Source of the DNA: an uncultured Collinsella sp. | GTDB taxonomy: Bacteria; Actinomycetota; Coriobacteriia; Coriobacteriales; Coriobacteriaceae | Assembly (NCBI GenBank): GCA_902496275.1 | Contig: CABVAC010000007.1 | Coordinates: 20,405-84,404 of the forward strand | Length of the DNA: 64,000 bases | Reading direction: 5' to 3' | Shown here: one piece after another, positions 8,888-16,470 of the stretch | How the letters are laid out: each line of letters begins with the position of its first letter | How positions within the stretch are numbered: position 1 is the first letter of the stretch | Translations under genes and position numbers: made by a program | Notes under the pieces: model-generated | The model's input: only the letters and a program-made list of their open reading frames with translations | Databases searched by the model: none | What the model was told of the DNA's origin: nothing

Positions 8888-9541
8888 ATGGGTTATTCGA
8901 TCGTCAACATCCTTGGCGGCCTTCTGATCGTCACGTCCACCATGGTGGTTGTCTCCAAGAACATCAAGCATTCCATCAGCTGGTATGCGGTGCAGTCGCT
9001 GGTGCTCGTGGGGCTTCTCGCCACGCTCGGTGTCACCACCGGTGCGCAGGAGCTGCTTATGTGGGCTGGATCTGCCTTTATCACCAAGGTCGTCCTGGTC
9101 CCTTATATCCTCAACCGTGCGTACAAGAAGATGGGCGAGCCGAGCGACGCATCGCTCAAGGCCGGCCTTAAGCCCGCGTGGGCCATTTGCATCATCGCCG
9201 TGGAGGTCGCGATCTGCTTTGCCGTCGTGACGCAGATCAGCCTGCCCACGGCCGAGGTCGCAACGCCTGCGCTCGCCATTAGCTTCGCTCACTTCTTTGT
9301 GGGCCTTACCTGCATCATCTCGCAGCGCAACATCATGAAGCAGATCTTTGGATACTGCCTTATGGAAAACGGCAGCCACGTGACGCTCGCGCTTTTGGCC
9401 CCCACCGCTCCCGAGATCATCGAGATCGGTATCGCCACCGACGCCATCTTTGCCGTCATCATCATGTCCATCGTCGTGCGTCGCATTTGGGACGACTCCC
9501 ACTCGCTCGATGCGCGCGACCTGTCCGAGCTGAGGGGGTAG
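8888..9541 (+). CDS. hyfE: Hydrogenase-4 component E, small membrane subunit
   Basis: This 217-residue hydrophobic protein has several predicted transmembrane helices and a short basic cytoplasmic loop (NRAYKKMG). The size and its position between hyfD and hyfF fit HyfE, the hydrogenase-4 counterpart of NuoK. ATG 8888 follows AGGAGGTAGAACGAC, a strong ribosome site. The C-terminal tail is charged (RRIWDDSHSLDARDLSELRG), as expected at the cytoplasmic side. Confidence 0.9.
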   Translation: MGYSIVNILGGLLIVTSTMVVVSKNIKHSISWYAVQSLVLVGLLATLGVTTGAQELLMWAGSAFITKVVLVPYILNRAYKKMGEPSDASLKAGLKPAWAICIIAVEVAICFAVVTQISLPTAEVATPALAISFAHFFVGLTCIISQRNIMKQIFGYCLMENGSHVTLALLAPTAPEIIEIGIATDAIFAVIIMSIVVRRIWDDSHSLDARDLSELRG

Positions 9542-9544
9542 TCC

Positions 9545-11104
9545 ATGGAAACGTTGATTCTCGCCCTGCTCGCGACTCCTTTGGTGTTCTCGCTGGTCAT
9601 GGCGTTTTTGCCCAAGAACACGTCCTATAACGTGTTTGCCGGTCTCAACCTGGTCTCCGTCGCAGCCGTCCTGGTGCTGTCGATTATGACGGCCGGTGAC
9701 GTCCTTATGAGCGGCGAAACCGCGAGCGCTCTTGGCCTGTGGTTCCACCTCGATTCGCTGGGCGCCATCTTTGTGCTGCTCATCGGCTTTATCGGTTTTC
9801 TTACGGGGCTGTTCTCGCTGCCCTATGTAAAGGCCGATATCGAGGAGGGCTCCATGCCCGCCGAGCGCGCCAAGCAGTATTTTGCGCTGTTTAGCCTTTT
9901 TGTGTTCACCATGCTGCTCGCGTGCCTGTCCAACAACATGATTCTCACGTGGGCCGCCGTGGAGGCAACCACGCTTTCCACCGTCTTCCTCGTGGGTATC
10001 TACAAGAACAAGACGGCCCTCGAGGCTTCTTGGAAGTATGCGATGGTCTGCACCGCCGGCGTGGCCTTTGGCCTGTTCGGCACGCTGTTGATCTACGCCA
10101 ACGCCGCCGACGTGATTCCCAACGCCCACGAGGCCGCGTTCCTGTCGTGCGTGCTGCCGTATGCCGACCAGTTCGACCCGACGCTCATGCGCCTCGCCTT
10201 TGCGTTTATCGTGATCGGCTTTGGCACCAAGGCCGGCCTGTTCCCCATGCACACTTGGCTGCCCGATGCCCACTCCCAGGCCCCGAGCCCTGTCTCGGCC
10301 CTGCTCTCGGGCGTGCTGCTTAAGTGCGCCATGCTTGTGATCATGCGCTTCTACGGCTTTACTATCCAGGCCGTGGGCGCCGAGTATCCGCAGCTTTTGC
10401 TGTTGATCGTCGGCACGCTGTCCATTTTGGTTGCGGCACTTTCGATGTTTCGCCAGGACGACCTCAAGCGCCGCTTTGCGTACTCGTCTGTGGAGAACGT
10501 GGGCGTTATCGCCCTGTGCCTGGGTATCGGTGGCCCGCTGGGTATCGCCGCGGCCCTGCTGCACTGCGTGTTCCACGGCTTTACCAAGACGCTTGCCTTC
10601 TGCGTGTCCGGCAACATCCAGCACGCCTTTGGCACGCGTAGCCTGGCCAAGATCCAGGGCGTCGTCGAGGTTGCCCCCGCAACCGCCGCGCTCGCCGTCC
10701 TGGCGCTGCTCGGTCTTGGTGCCTTCCCGCCCTTTGGCATGTTCATCTCCGAGTTCCTGACTTTTGTCGCCGGTGTTACCGCCGGTCCCATGTGGCTGGT
10801 CGTCGTGGTCGCCCTCGGTCTTACCGTGGCCATCTCCGCGCTCACCCGCATCGCGCTCAAGTCGGTGTTCGGCCATGCGCCCCAGGGCATGGACAAGCAT
10901 GAGGCCCCGGCGCTCATGCTTATCCCCGAAATCATCCTGGCTGTCATGATCTTGTGGTTTGGCATCGCCACCCCGCTGCCCCTCGTGCACGGTGTGGAGA
11001 CCGCGACCGGCATCGTGCTCGAGCAGAGCACCGAGGAACTTCACGCGACGCCGATGTACCGCGCTGTGTTCGGTACCGAGACCGCTCAGAGCGAGGTGGA
11101 GTAA
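9545..11104 (+). CDS. hyfF: Hydrogenase-4 component F, NuoN/M-like antiporter subunit
   Basis: This 519-residue protein is the third antiporter-like subunit of the complex. Typical segments are AVEATTLSTVFLVGIYKNKTALEASWKY in helices 5-6, TKAGLFPMHTWLPDAHSQAP in helix 7-8 and RRFAYSSVENVGVI. It begins 4 bp after hyfE stops and ends 4 bp before hyfG starts. Together HyfB, HyfD and HyfF give the enzyme more potential ion channels than hydrogenase-3, which has one. Confidence 0.92.
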   Translation: METLILALLATPLVFSLVMAFLPKNTSYNVFAGLNLVSVAAVLVLSIMTAGDVLMSGETASALGLWFHLDSLGAIFVLLIGFIGFLTGLFSLPYVKADIEEGSMPAERAKQYFALFSLFVFTMLLACLSNNMILTWAAVEATTLSTVFLVGIYKNKTALEASWKYAMVCTAGVAFGLFGTLLIYANAADVIPNAHEAAFLSCVLPYADQFDPTLMRLAFAFIVIGFGTKAGLFPMHTWLPDAHSQAPSPVSALLSGVLLKCAMLVIMRFYGFTIQAVGAEYPQLLLLIVGTLSILVAALSMFRQDDLKRRFAYSSVENVGVIALCLGIGGPLGIAAALLHCVFHGFTKTLAFCVSGNIQHAFGTRSLAKIQGVVEVAPATAALAVLALLGLGAFPPFGMFISEFLTFVAGVTAGPMWLVVVVALGLTVAISALTRIALKSVFGHAPQGMDKHEAPALMLIPEIILAVMILWFGIATPLPLVHGVETATGIVLEQSTEELHATPMYRAVFGTETAQSEVE

Positions 11105-11107
11105 CGA

Positions 11108-12880
11108 ATGATTGAAACTGAGAACAAGGTGTATGCCCGTCGCTGCGAGAGCCATGTCGAGGCCCTGCGCCGCGCCGTTCCGGGCTGCATCGAGAAGGTC
11201 GAGTGGCAGTGCGAGGACCAGCTGACGATTACCGTCAAGCAGGACAAGCTGCCCGAGGCCGTCCACTACCTGTATTACGAGCGTTACGGCTGGATTCCCG
11301 TGATCATCGGCAACGACGAGCGCAGCCTGTGCGGCCGTTACGCCGTGTACTACGTCATCTCCATGGAGGGGGAGGATCCCGGCTGGGTGACCGTGCGCAC
11401 CGAGGTCGATCCCGCCAAGATGACGTTCCCGTCCGTGACGCCGTTCGTCCCCGCCTGCGTGTGGGGCGAGCGCGAGCTGCGCGATATGTTCGGCCTGATC
11501 CCTGAGGGCCTGCCTGATCGTCGTCGCCTGGTGCTGCCCGACGATTGGCCCAGTGGCCTGTACCCGCTGCGCAAGGACTCCATGGACTACCGCTTCCGTC
11601 CCGCTCCCGCGAGCGACATGGAAAACTACGAGTTCTTGGCCGATACTAAGGGCAAGGAGACCACGCTCGTCCCCATGGGCCCGCTGCACATTACCTCCGA
11701 CGAGCCCGGCCACTTCCGCCTGTTCGTCGAGGGCGAGACGATCGTCGACGCCGACTACCGTCTGTTCTACGTGCACCGCGGCATGGAGAAGGTCGCCGAG
11801 ACGCGCCTGAACTATGACGCCGTGACGTTCCTCGCCGACCGCATCTGCGGCATCTGCGGCTGCGCCCACTCGGTGGCCTACGCCGAGGCCGTCGAGCGCG
11901 CTCAGGGCATCCATGTCCCGCCGCGCGCCCAGTACATCCGCGCTATCATGCTCGAGGTTGAGCGCCTGCACTCGCATCTGCTCAACATTGGCCTGGCGTC
12001 GCACTACACGGGCTTCGACTCCGGCTTCCAGCAGTTCTTCCGCGTCCGCGAGAAGTCCATGGACCTGGCCGAGAAGCTCTCCGGTCACCGCAAGACCTAC
12101 GGCCTCAACGTGATCGGCGGCGTGCGTCGCGACATTTTGGCCGAGCAGAAGCTCTCCACGCTCACGACCATCCACCAGCTGCGCTCCGAGGTCCAGGAGC
12201 TCGTCGACGTCTTGCTCTCCACGCCCAACTTTATTGAGCGTACGAGCGGTATCGGCATCTTGGACCGCAAGATCGCTCGCGACTTCTCGCCGGTCGGCCC
12301 GCTCATGCGTGGCTCGGGCTATGCCCGCGACGTGCGCTTTGACCATCCCTTCGACGGCTACGCCGATCCGGACGTCCAAAAGATGCACGCCGCCACGGCC
12401 GACACCTGCGATGCCTTCGGCCGTACCGCCGTCCGCATCCAGGAGGTCTACGATTCGATCGACATGATCGAGACCATGCTCGAAAACTGCCCGTCGGGCC
12501 CCATCCTCACCACGGATTGGGAGTACACCCCGCACAAGTACGCCATCGGCGCCACCGAGGCGCCGCGCGGCGAGGACGTGCACTGGGCCATGCTCGGTAA
12601 CAACCAGAAGTGCTACCGCTGGCGCGCCAAGGCCGCCACGTACAGCAACTGGCCGGTCCTGCGCTACATGTTCCGCGGCAACACCGTGGGCGACGCGGCG
12701 CTGATCGTCGGTTCGCTCGACCCGTGCTACTCCTGCACCGACCGCGTGACGGTGACCGATGTCGCCGCCAAGCGCGACCATGTGCTCGACAAGGAGCAGT
12801 TCGAGAACGTCTGGCGCGACAAGTCGCCGCTTGCGGGCGAGGGCACCATTGCCGCTCCGCTCGATGAGGAGGCGCTCTAA
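11108..12880 (+). CDS. hyfG: Hydrogenase-4 large (NiFe) subunit fused to a NuoC-like domain
   Basis: This 590-residue catalytic subunit reduces protons to H2. The N-terminal third (about 1-165) resembles NuoC, including ERELRDMFGLIPEGLPD..RLVLPDDW, and the rest resembles NuoD and group 4 NiFe hydrogenase large subunits. Both nickel-binding cysteine pairs are present: RICGIC at about residue 244 and DPCYSC near 540. After DPCYSCTDR there remain 44 residues, which fits the C-terminal extension removed by the HycI protease (in E. coli HycE, cleavage follows the equivalent arginine). HycI is encoded four genes downstream. Confidence 0.95.
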   Translation: MIETENKVYARRCESHVEALRRAVPGCIEKVEWQCEDQLTITVKQDKLPEAVHYLYYERYGWIPVIIGNDERSLCGRYAVYYVISMEGEDPGWVTVRTEVDPAKMTFPSVTPFVPACVWGERELRDMFGLIPEGLPDRRRLVLPDDWPSGLYPLRKDSMDYRFRPAPASDMENYEFLADTKGKETTLVPMGPLHITSDEPGHFRLFVEGETIVDADYRLFYVHRGMEKVAETRLNYDAVTFLADRICGICGCAHSVAYAEAVERAQGIHVPPRAQYIRAIMLEVERLHSHLLNIGLASHYTGFDSGFQQFFRVREKSMDLAEKLSGHRKTYGLNVIGGVRRDILAEQKLSTLTTIHQLRSEVQELVDVLLSTPNFIERTSGIGILDRKIARDFSPVGPLMRGSGYARDVRFDHPFDGYADPDVQKMHAATADTCDAFGRTAVRIQEVYDSIDMIETMLENCPSGPILTTDWEYTPHKYAIGATEAPRGEDVHWAMLGNNQKCYRWRAKAATYSNWPVLRYMFRGNTVGDAALIVGSLDPCYSCTDRVTVTDVAAKRDHVLDKEQFENVWRDKSPLAGEGTIAAPLDEEAL

Positions 12881-12881
12881 T

Positions 12882-13598
12882 ATGCTGAAGCTTTGGAAGG
12901 TTAACGCCAAGGCCGGCGACGCGACGGTCAAGTACCCGTTTGCGCCGTTCCCCACCAACAAGGACATGCGCGGCAAACCCGAGCACAATGCCGAGCTCTG
13001 CATCGCCTGCGGTGCCTGCGGCGTGGCGTGCCCGGCCGATGCCATTCGCATGGACACCGACCTTGCGGCCGATACCATCACCTGGTCGATCGACTACGGT
13101 CGCTGCATCTTTTGCGGCCGTTGTGAGGAAGCCTGCCCCATGGAGGCCATCAAGCTCACCGAGGAGTTTGAGCTGGCCGTCATGAGCAAGGACGACCTCA
13201 CCAGCAAGAGCGTCTACACGCTCGAGCACTGCTCGCGTTGCGGCAAGCCGTTTGCCCCGCACAAGGAGATCGACTACGCCAAGCGCCTGCTGCAAAAGGC
13301 CGGCGGCATGGAGGCCGAGCAGGCCGCCCGTACCGTCGGTATGTGCCAGGAGTGCAAACGTGAGCTCGACGCCCTGCGCGCCGCCTCGGCCGTAAAGACC
13401 GGCAACGCGCACGGCATGGCTGCCAACGAGACGCTTGCGTCCGGCGAGCCCCAGGGCCCCGGCATGGAGTATCTGGGCGGCCATGGCGTGAACCCGGAGT
13501 ATATCGACCGCGAGCTCAACCCCGATGCGCCCGAGATTCCCGCCGGTCCGGCGCCGGTCGAGGGCATCATCATGGATTTTGATACGAAGGAGGAGTAA
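12882..13598 (+). CDS. hyfH: Hydrogenase-4 component H, NuoI/HycF-like 2x[4Fe-4S] subunit
   Basis: This 238-residue protein has two [4Fe-4S] motifs, CIACGACGVACP and CIFCGRCEEACP, in its N-terminal half, as in NuoI and HycF. It is followed by an extra cysteine set (CSRCGKPF and CQECKREL), also seen in HycF-type proteins and possibly a zinc or rubredoxin-like site. The C-terminal 80 residues are acidic and proline-rich. ATG 12882 starts 1 nt after the hyfG stop, with GAGGAGG inside the hyfG end as ribosome site; an in-frame upstream extension inside hyfG is rejected. It should relay electrons to HyfI. Confidence 0.9.
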   Translation: MLKLWKVNAKAGDATVKYPFAPFPTNKDMRGKPEHNAELCIACGACGVACPADAIRMDTDLAADTITWSIDYGRCIFCGRCEEACPMEAIKLTEEFELAVMSKDDLTSKSVYTLEHCSRCGKPFAPHKEIDYAKRLLQKAGGMEAEQAARTVGMCQECKRELDALRAASAVKTGNAHGMAANETLASGEPQGPGMEYLGGHGVNPEYIDRELNPDAPEIPAGPAPVEGIIMDFDTKEE

Positions 13599-13600
13599 CC

Positions 13601-14383
13601 ATGGCCGAACCCACGCTTTTGCCCGAGCGGCTTCAGTACCGCCCGACCAAGATCGAGCTCGACGAGAGCATCGAGAAGGCCAAGGCGACCCTTCTTAAGA
13701 AGATCAAGCGCTCGGTGTACGTCTACCGCGTTGACTGCGGCGGCTGCAACGGCTGCGAGATCGAGATCTTCGGTTCCATCACGCCCGTCTTCGACGTCGA
13801 GCGCTTTGGCATCAAGGTCGTGCCCTCGCCCCGTCACGCCGATGTGCTGCTGTACACCGGTGCCGTGACGCGTGCCATGCGCATGCCGGCCCTGCGCGCC
13901 TTTGAGGCCGCACCCGATCCCAAGATCGTGGTGTCCTATGGCGCGTGCGGCTGCACCGGCGGCATCTTCTACGACAACTACTGCGTCTGGGGCGGCACGG
14001 ACAAGATCTTGCCGGTCGATGTCTATATCCCCGGCTGCCCGCCCAGCCCCGCGCAGACCATCTACGGCTTTGCCATGGCGCTCGGTCTGCTGGACCAAAA
14101 GCTCCATGCCGAGACCACGGTGGAGGCCGCCGGCGAGCAGGCCGATATCCTGCACCCCGGCGTGCCGTACAAGCTGCGCGTTGCCATCGAGCGCGAAGCT
14201 CGCGCCATGAGCGGCTACCGTTACGGCCGCGACCTGGCCAACGAGTTTATGGATACGCTCGAGGGCGCGCCCAAGGGCGATATCCGCGGTGCCATGGCGC
14301 TGCTCATCGACAAGCAGGACGATCCGCGCCGCGTTGAGGTCTACTCGGCGCTGCAGGATCTGGTGCTGGCCGGAGGTCGCTAG
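13601..14383 (+). CDS. hyfI: Hydrogenase-4 small subunit, NuoB/HycG-like
   Basis: This 260-residue protein carries the cluster closest to the NiFe site. The NuoB signature is clear: CGGCNGCEIEIF at about 47-58, VSYGACGCTGGIF around 113 and YIPGCPPSPAQTIYG near 146. It has a C-terminal extension of about 85 residues, as in HycG and HyfI. It starts 2 nt after hyfH stops with an AAGGAGGAG site, and its stop codon abuts the hycH start. Confidence 0.94.
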   Translation: MAEPTLLPERLQYRPTKIELDESIEKAKATLLKKIKRSVYVYRVDCGGCNGCEIEIFGSITPVFDVERFGIKVVPSPRHADVLLYTGAVTRAMRMPALRAFEAAPDPKIVVSYGACGCTGGIFYDNYCVWGGTDKILPVDVYIPGCPPSPAQTIYGFAMALGLLDQKLHAETTVEAAGEQADILHPGVPYKLRVAIEREARAMSGYRYGRDLANEFMDTLEGAPKGDIRGAMALLIDKQDDPRRVEVYSALQDLVLAGGR

Positions 14384-14965
14384 ATGGAGCTCACGGACCG
14401 CTCTGGTTACTTTGCGGGCCCCGGCATGCTCGGCGGCTCTTTTGGCGATGCCTCGCGCGCAAGCGACGAGGCCGCCGAGGGCGTCGCCGACCCCTGCCTG
14501 GGCCATGCGCCCGACCAGGTGGTCTTCTATGAGCTCACGCGTAAGTTTGTGGAGACCGAGGAAGACGTTCCCCAGGAGGCCTGCGACGTGCTGTACTACA
14601 CGCTCGCCGTGGGCCACCACACCGGCGTGCTCGATTGCTTTGAGCCGCGCCTGTCGGTGCCGGTGAACGTGTTTTATTCGCTCGTCGACGCGCTGCCGGA
14701 GGGGGAGGCCAAGACCAAGTTCGAGGCCATCCGCTCCTTTGGCGAGTGCCAGCTCGACAAGGCGGCGGTACCGTCGCTGCTCGAGGCCTGCGATTCGCTG
14801 CTCGACGAGCGCGGTTTTCGCGGGTCGGCCAAGGCCGGCATCTCGGTGTTCGACGACGACTTTGGCCTGCATGCCCAGCAGGTCGCGTTCTTAATGAAGT
14901 TTCGCGATCTGGTTGAGCGCGTGCGCGATGTGTCGGGCGTGTATTTGACGGGGAGGTTGCAGTAA
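14384..14965 (+). CDS. hycH: HycH-type formate hydrogenlyase assembly protein
   Basis: This 193-residue soluble protein has the HycH signature stretch VVFYELTRKFVE..EDVPQEA..VLYYTLAVGHHTGVLDCF at about residues 46-88. HycH is needed for maturation of the hydrogenase large subunit in E. coli; its molecular role is not settled. The N-terminal 45 residues are Gly/Ala-rich and not conserved in the sequences I know. It is directly joined to hyfI upstream, and its stop overlaps the hycI start by 1 nt, so hycH and hycI are probably co-translated as a maturation pair. Confidence 0.88.
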   Translation: MELTDRSGYFAGPGMLGGSFGDASRASDEAAEGVADPCLGHAPDQVVFYELTRKFVETEEDVPQEACDVLYYTLAVGHHTGVLDCFEPRLSVPVNVFYSLVDALPEGEAKTKFEAIRSFGECQLDKAAVPSLLEACDSLLDERGFRGSAKAGISVFDDDFGLHAQQVAFLMKFRDLVERVRDVSGVYLTGRLQ

Positions 14966-15468
14966 TGGGTCGCGTTGTGGATGGTCGTGTGAACGGGGCC
15001 CCGTTTGCGGGCATTGTGCTCACGGCGGGAAGCGTGCTGCGTGCCGACGATGCCGCCGGCCCCGTGCTCTCCAAAAAGATGGAGGACGCGCCGCTTGCCG
15101 GTTGGTACACCATCGATGGCGGTCAGACGCCCGAGGATGACATCATCGAGGTCAAGCGCGAGCGTCCGCCTCGCCTGGTCTTGGTCGATGCCGCCGACAT
15201 GGCGCTGCCCGTCGGCGCCATCCGCTTGCTCGACAAACGTGACGTGGCCCGCAAGTCGATGTTCACCACGCATTCGCTTCCCTTGTCGATTCTGATCGAA
15301 GAGATTGAGCAATCGTGCGAAGATATCGTCTTCATAGGGATTCAGCCGGGCGATACGGAGTTCTACAACCCCATGTCCCCGGAGGTCTTTGAGGCCGTCG
15401 ACGCCGTGTACGACGCCGTGGCCGCCAACGACTTTTCCCACTTTGTCCGCTTGGGGCAGGAGCTATAG
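14965..15468 (+). CDS. hycI: HycI-type hydrogenase maturation endopeptidase
   Basis: This 167-residue protein is of the HycI/HybD/HyaD protease family, which removes the C-terminal tail of the NiFe large subunit after nickel is inserted. The N-terminal GSVLRADDAAGPVL corresponds to the family motif G-N-x-L-x-x-D-D-G-x-G, with the first nickel-binding aspartate. LVLVDAADMALPVGAI and the histidine in FTTHSLPLSIL are in the expected places. Its substrate is inferred to be HyfG, which has a suitable 44-residue tail. It is the last gene of the tightly spaced hyf cluster; focA follows 39 bp later. Confidence 0.9.
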   Translation: MGRVVDGRVNGAPFAGIVLTAGSVLRADDAAGPVLSKKMEDAPLAGWYTIDGGQTPEDDIIEVKRERPPRLVLVDAADMALPVGAIRLLDKRDVARKSMFTTHSLPLSILIEEIEQSCEDIVFIGIQPGDTEFYNPMSPEVFEAVDAVYDAVAANDFSHFVRLGQEL

Positions 15469-15507
15469 CAGCGCTTGTCCCTGCTGATTAGGAAAGAAGT
15501 GATTGAC

Positions 15508-16347
15508 ATGGCAGATTCCAAGGCAGAATATCCCGCTCCCGATTGCCTGGCGCCCGCCGCGATCGAGGCCAAGACCGAGGCCGCCGGCGTGACCAAGGCT
15601 AACCTGCCGGTCGCAAAGGCCTTTGTTTTGGCGATGTTCGCCGGCGCGTTTATCGCCTTCGGCGGTCTGTTCTTTACGGTGTTTTTGAGCGACAGCACGC
15701 TGGGCTGGGGTGCCCAGCGCGTCGTGGGCGGCCTGTGCTTTTGCCTGGGCCTGGTGCTGGTGCTGGTGTGCGGCGCCGAGCTGTTTACCGGCAATTCGCT
15801 TATGGTCTGCGCGCTCAAGAGCAAAAAGATCACTCTGGTCCAGATGCTCAAGGCCTGGATCGTCGTGTGGGTCGGTAATTTTGTCGGTGCCCTGTTCATC
15901 GTCTTTTTGGTGTACATGGCCGGCATCTATAAGCTCAACGGCGAGGCGGTCGCCAATTCCATGGTGAGCGTCGCCGCCGGCAAGGTGACGATCGACTGGA
16001 TGACGATCTTCTTCCGCGGCATCCTGTGCAACATCTTTGTGTGCCTGGCTGTTTGGATCGGTACCGCCGGCAAGACCGTGGTCGATAAGGTTGTGGGCAT
16101 TCTGCTGCCCATCGCCGCCTTCGTGGCCTGCGGTTTTGAGCACTGCGTTGCCAACATGTACTTTTTGCCCATGGGTGCCGTGATGCACGCGTGCGGCTAC
16201 GGTGCCGACGTCGCCGGCGCCGATGCGCTCAACGCCGCGGGCATTGCGTTTAACCTGTCCGCCGCCACGCTGGGCAACATCGTGGGCGGCGCGGTTCTGG
16301 TCGCGCTCGGCTACTGGTTTATCTACGCCAAGAAGTCCGAGGCGTAA
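15508..16347 (+). CDS. focA: Formate/nitrite transporter family channel (FocA-like)
   Basis: This 279-residue membrane protein has six predicted helices and FNT-family features: GAFIAFGGLFFTV in helix 1, the Omega-loop region CGAELFTGNSLMV and GFEHCVANMYFLP near the end of helix 5. FNT channels are pentamers that pass formate or related monovalent anions. Next to a formate hydrogenlyase, formate import or export is the obvious job. ATG 15508 follows GGAAAGAAG; an in-frame TTG/ATG start upstream would add a basic leader without a better ribosome site. A strong terminator follows. Confidence 0.92.
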   Translation: MADSKAEYPAPDCLAPAAIEAKTEAAGVTKANLPVAKAFVLAMFAGAFIAFGGLFFTVFLSDSTLGWGAQRVVGGLCFCLGLVLVLVCGAELFTGNSLMVCALKSKKITLVQMLKAWIVVWVGNFVGALFIVFLVYMAGIYKLNGEAVANSMVSVAAGKVTIDWMTIFFRGILCNIFVCLAVWIGTAGKTVVDKVVGILLPIAAFVACGFEHCVANMYFLPMGAVMHACGYGADVAGADALNAAGIAFNLSAATLGNIVGGAVLVALGYWFIYAKKSEA

Positions 16348-16369
16348 GGTACCGTCTGTTTGACGTTGG

Positions 16370-16405
16370 GCCTCCCGCGGGGCGTTGCCGTGCGGGAGGC
16401 TTTTT
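16370..16405 (+). terminator. Rho-independent terminator after focA
   Basis: A perfect 9-bp stem GCCTCCCGC (16370-16378) / GCGGGAGGC (16392-16400) is followed directly by TTTTT. It marks the probable end of the hydN to focA transcription unit. Confidence 0.85.
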
Positions 16406-16470
16406 GGGTCTGGGGGCTCGTTGCCGGGCTTTTGGCCTGTTGTGTTTGGCTGATGAAAGGGGTAATCGAG

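Noticed and set aside
4393..13081. Very long open frames on the minus strand opposite the hyf genes (about 900 and 1400 codons)
   Set aside because: They are by-products of high-GC codon bias on the plus strand. Their translations are Gly/His/Asp/Arg-rich without recognisable domains, and there are no ribosome sites.
16360..16470. N-terminal extension of the orphan molybdopterin enzyme with a hydrophobic stretch (possible signal anchor)
   Set aside because: It overlaps the perfect focA terminator, and a good ribosome site precedes ATG 16471.
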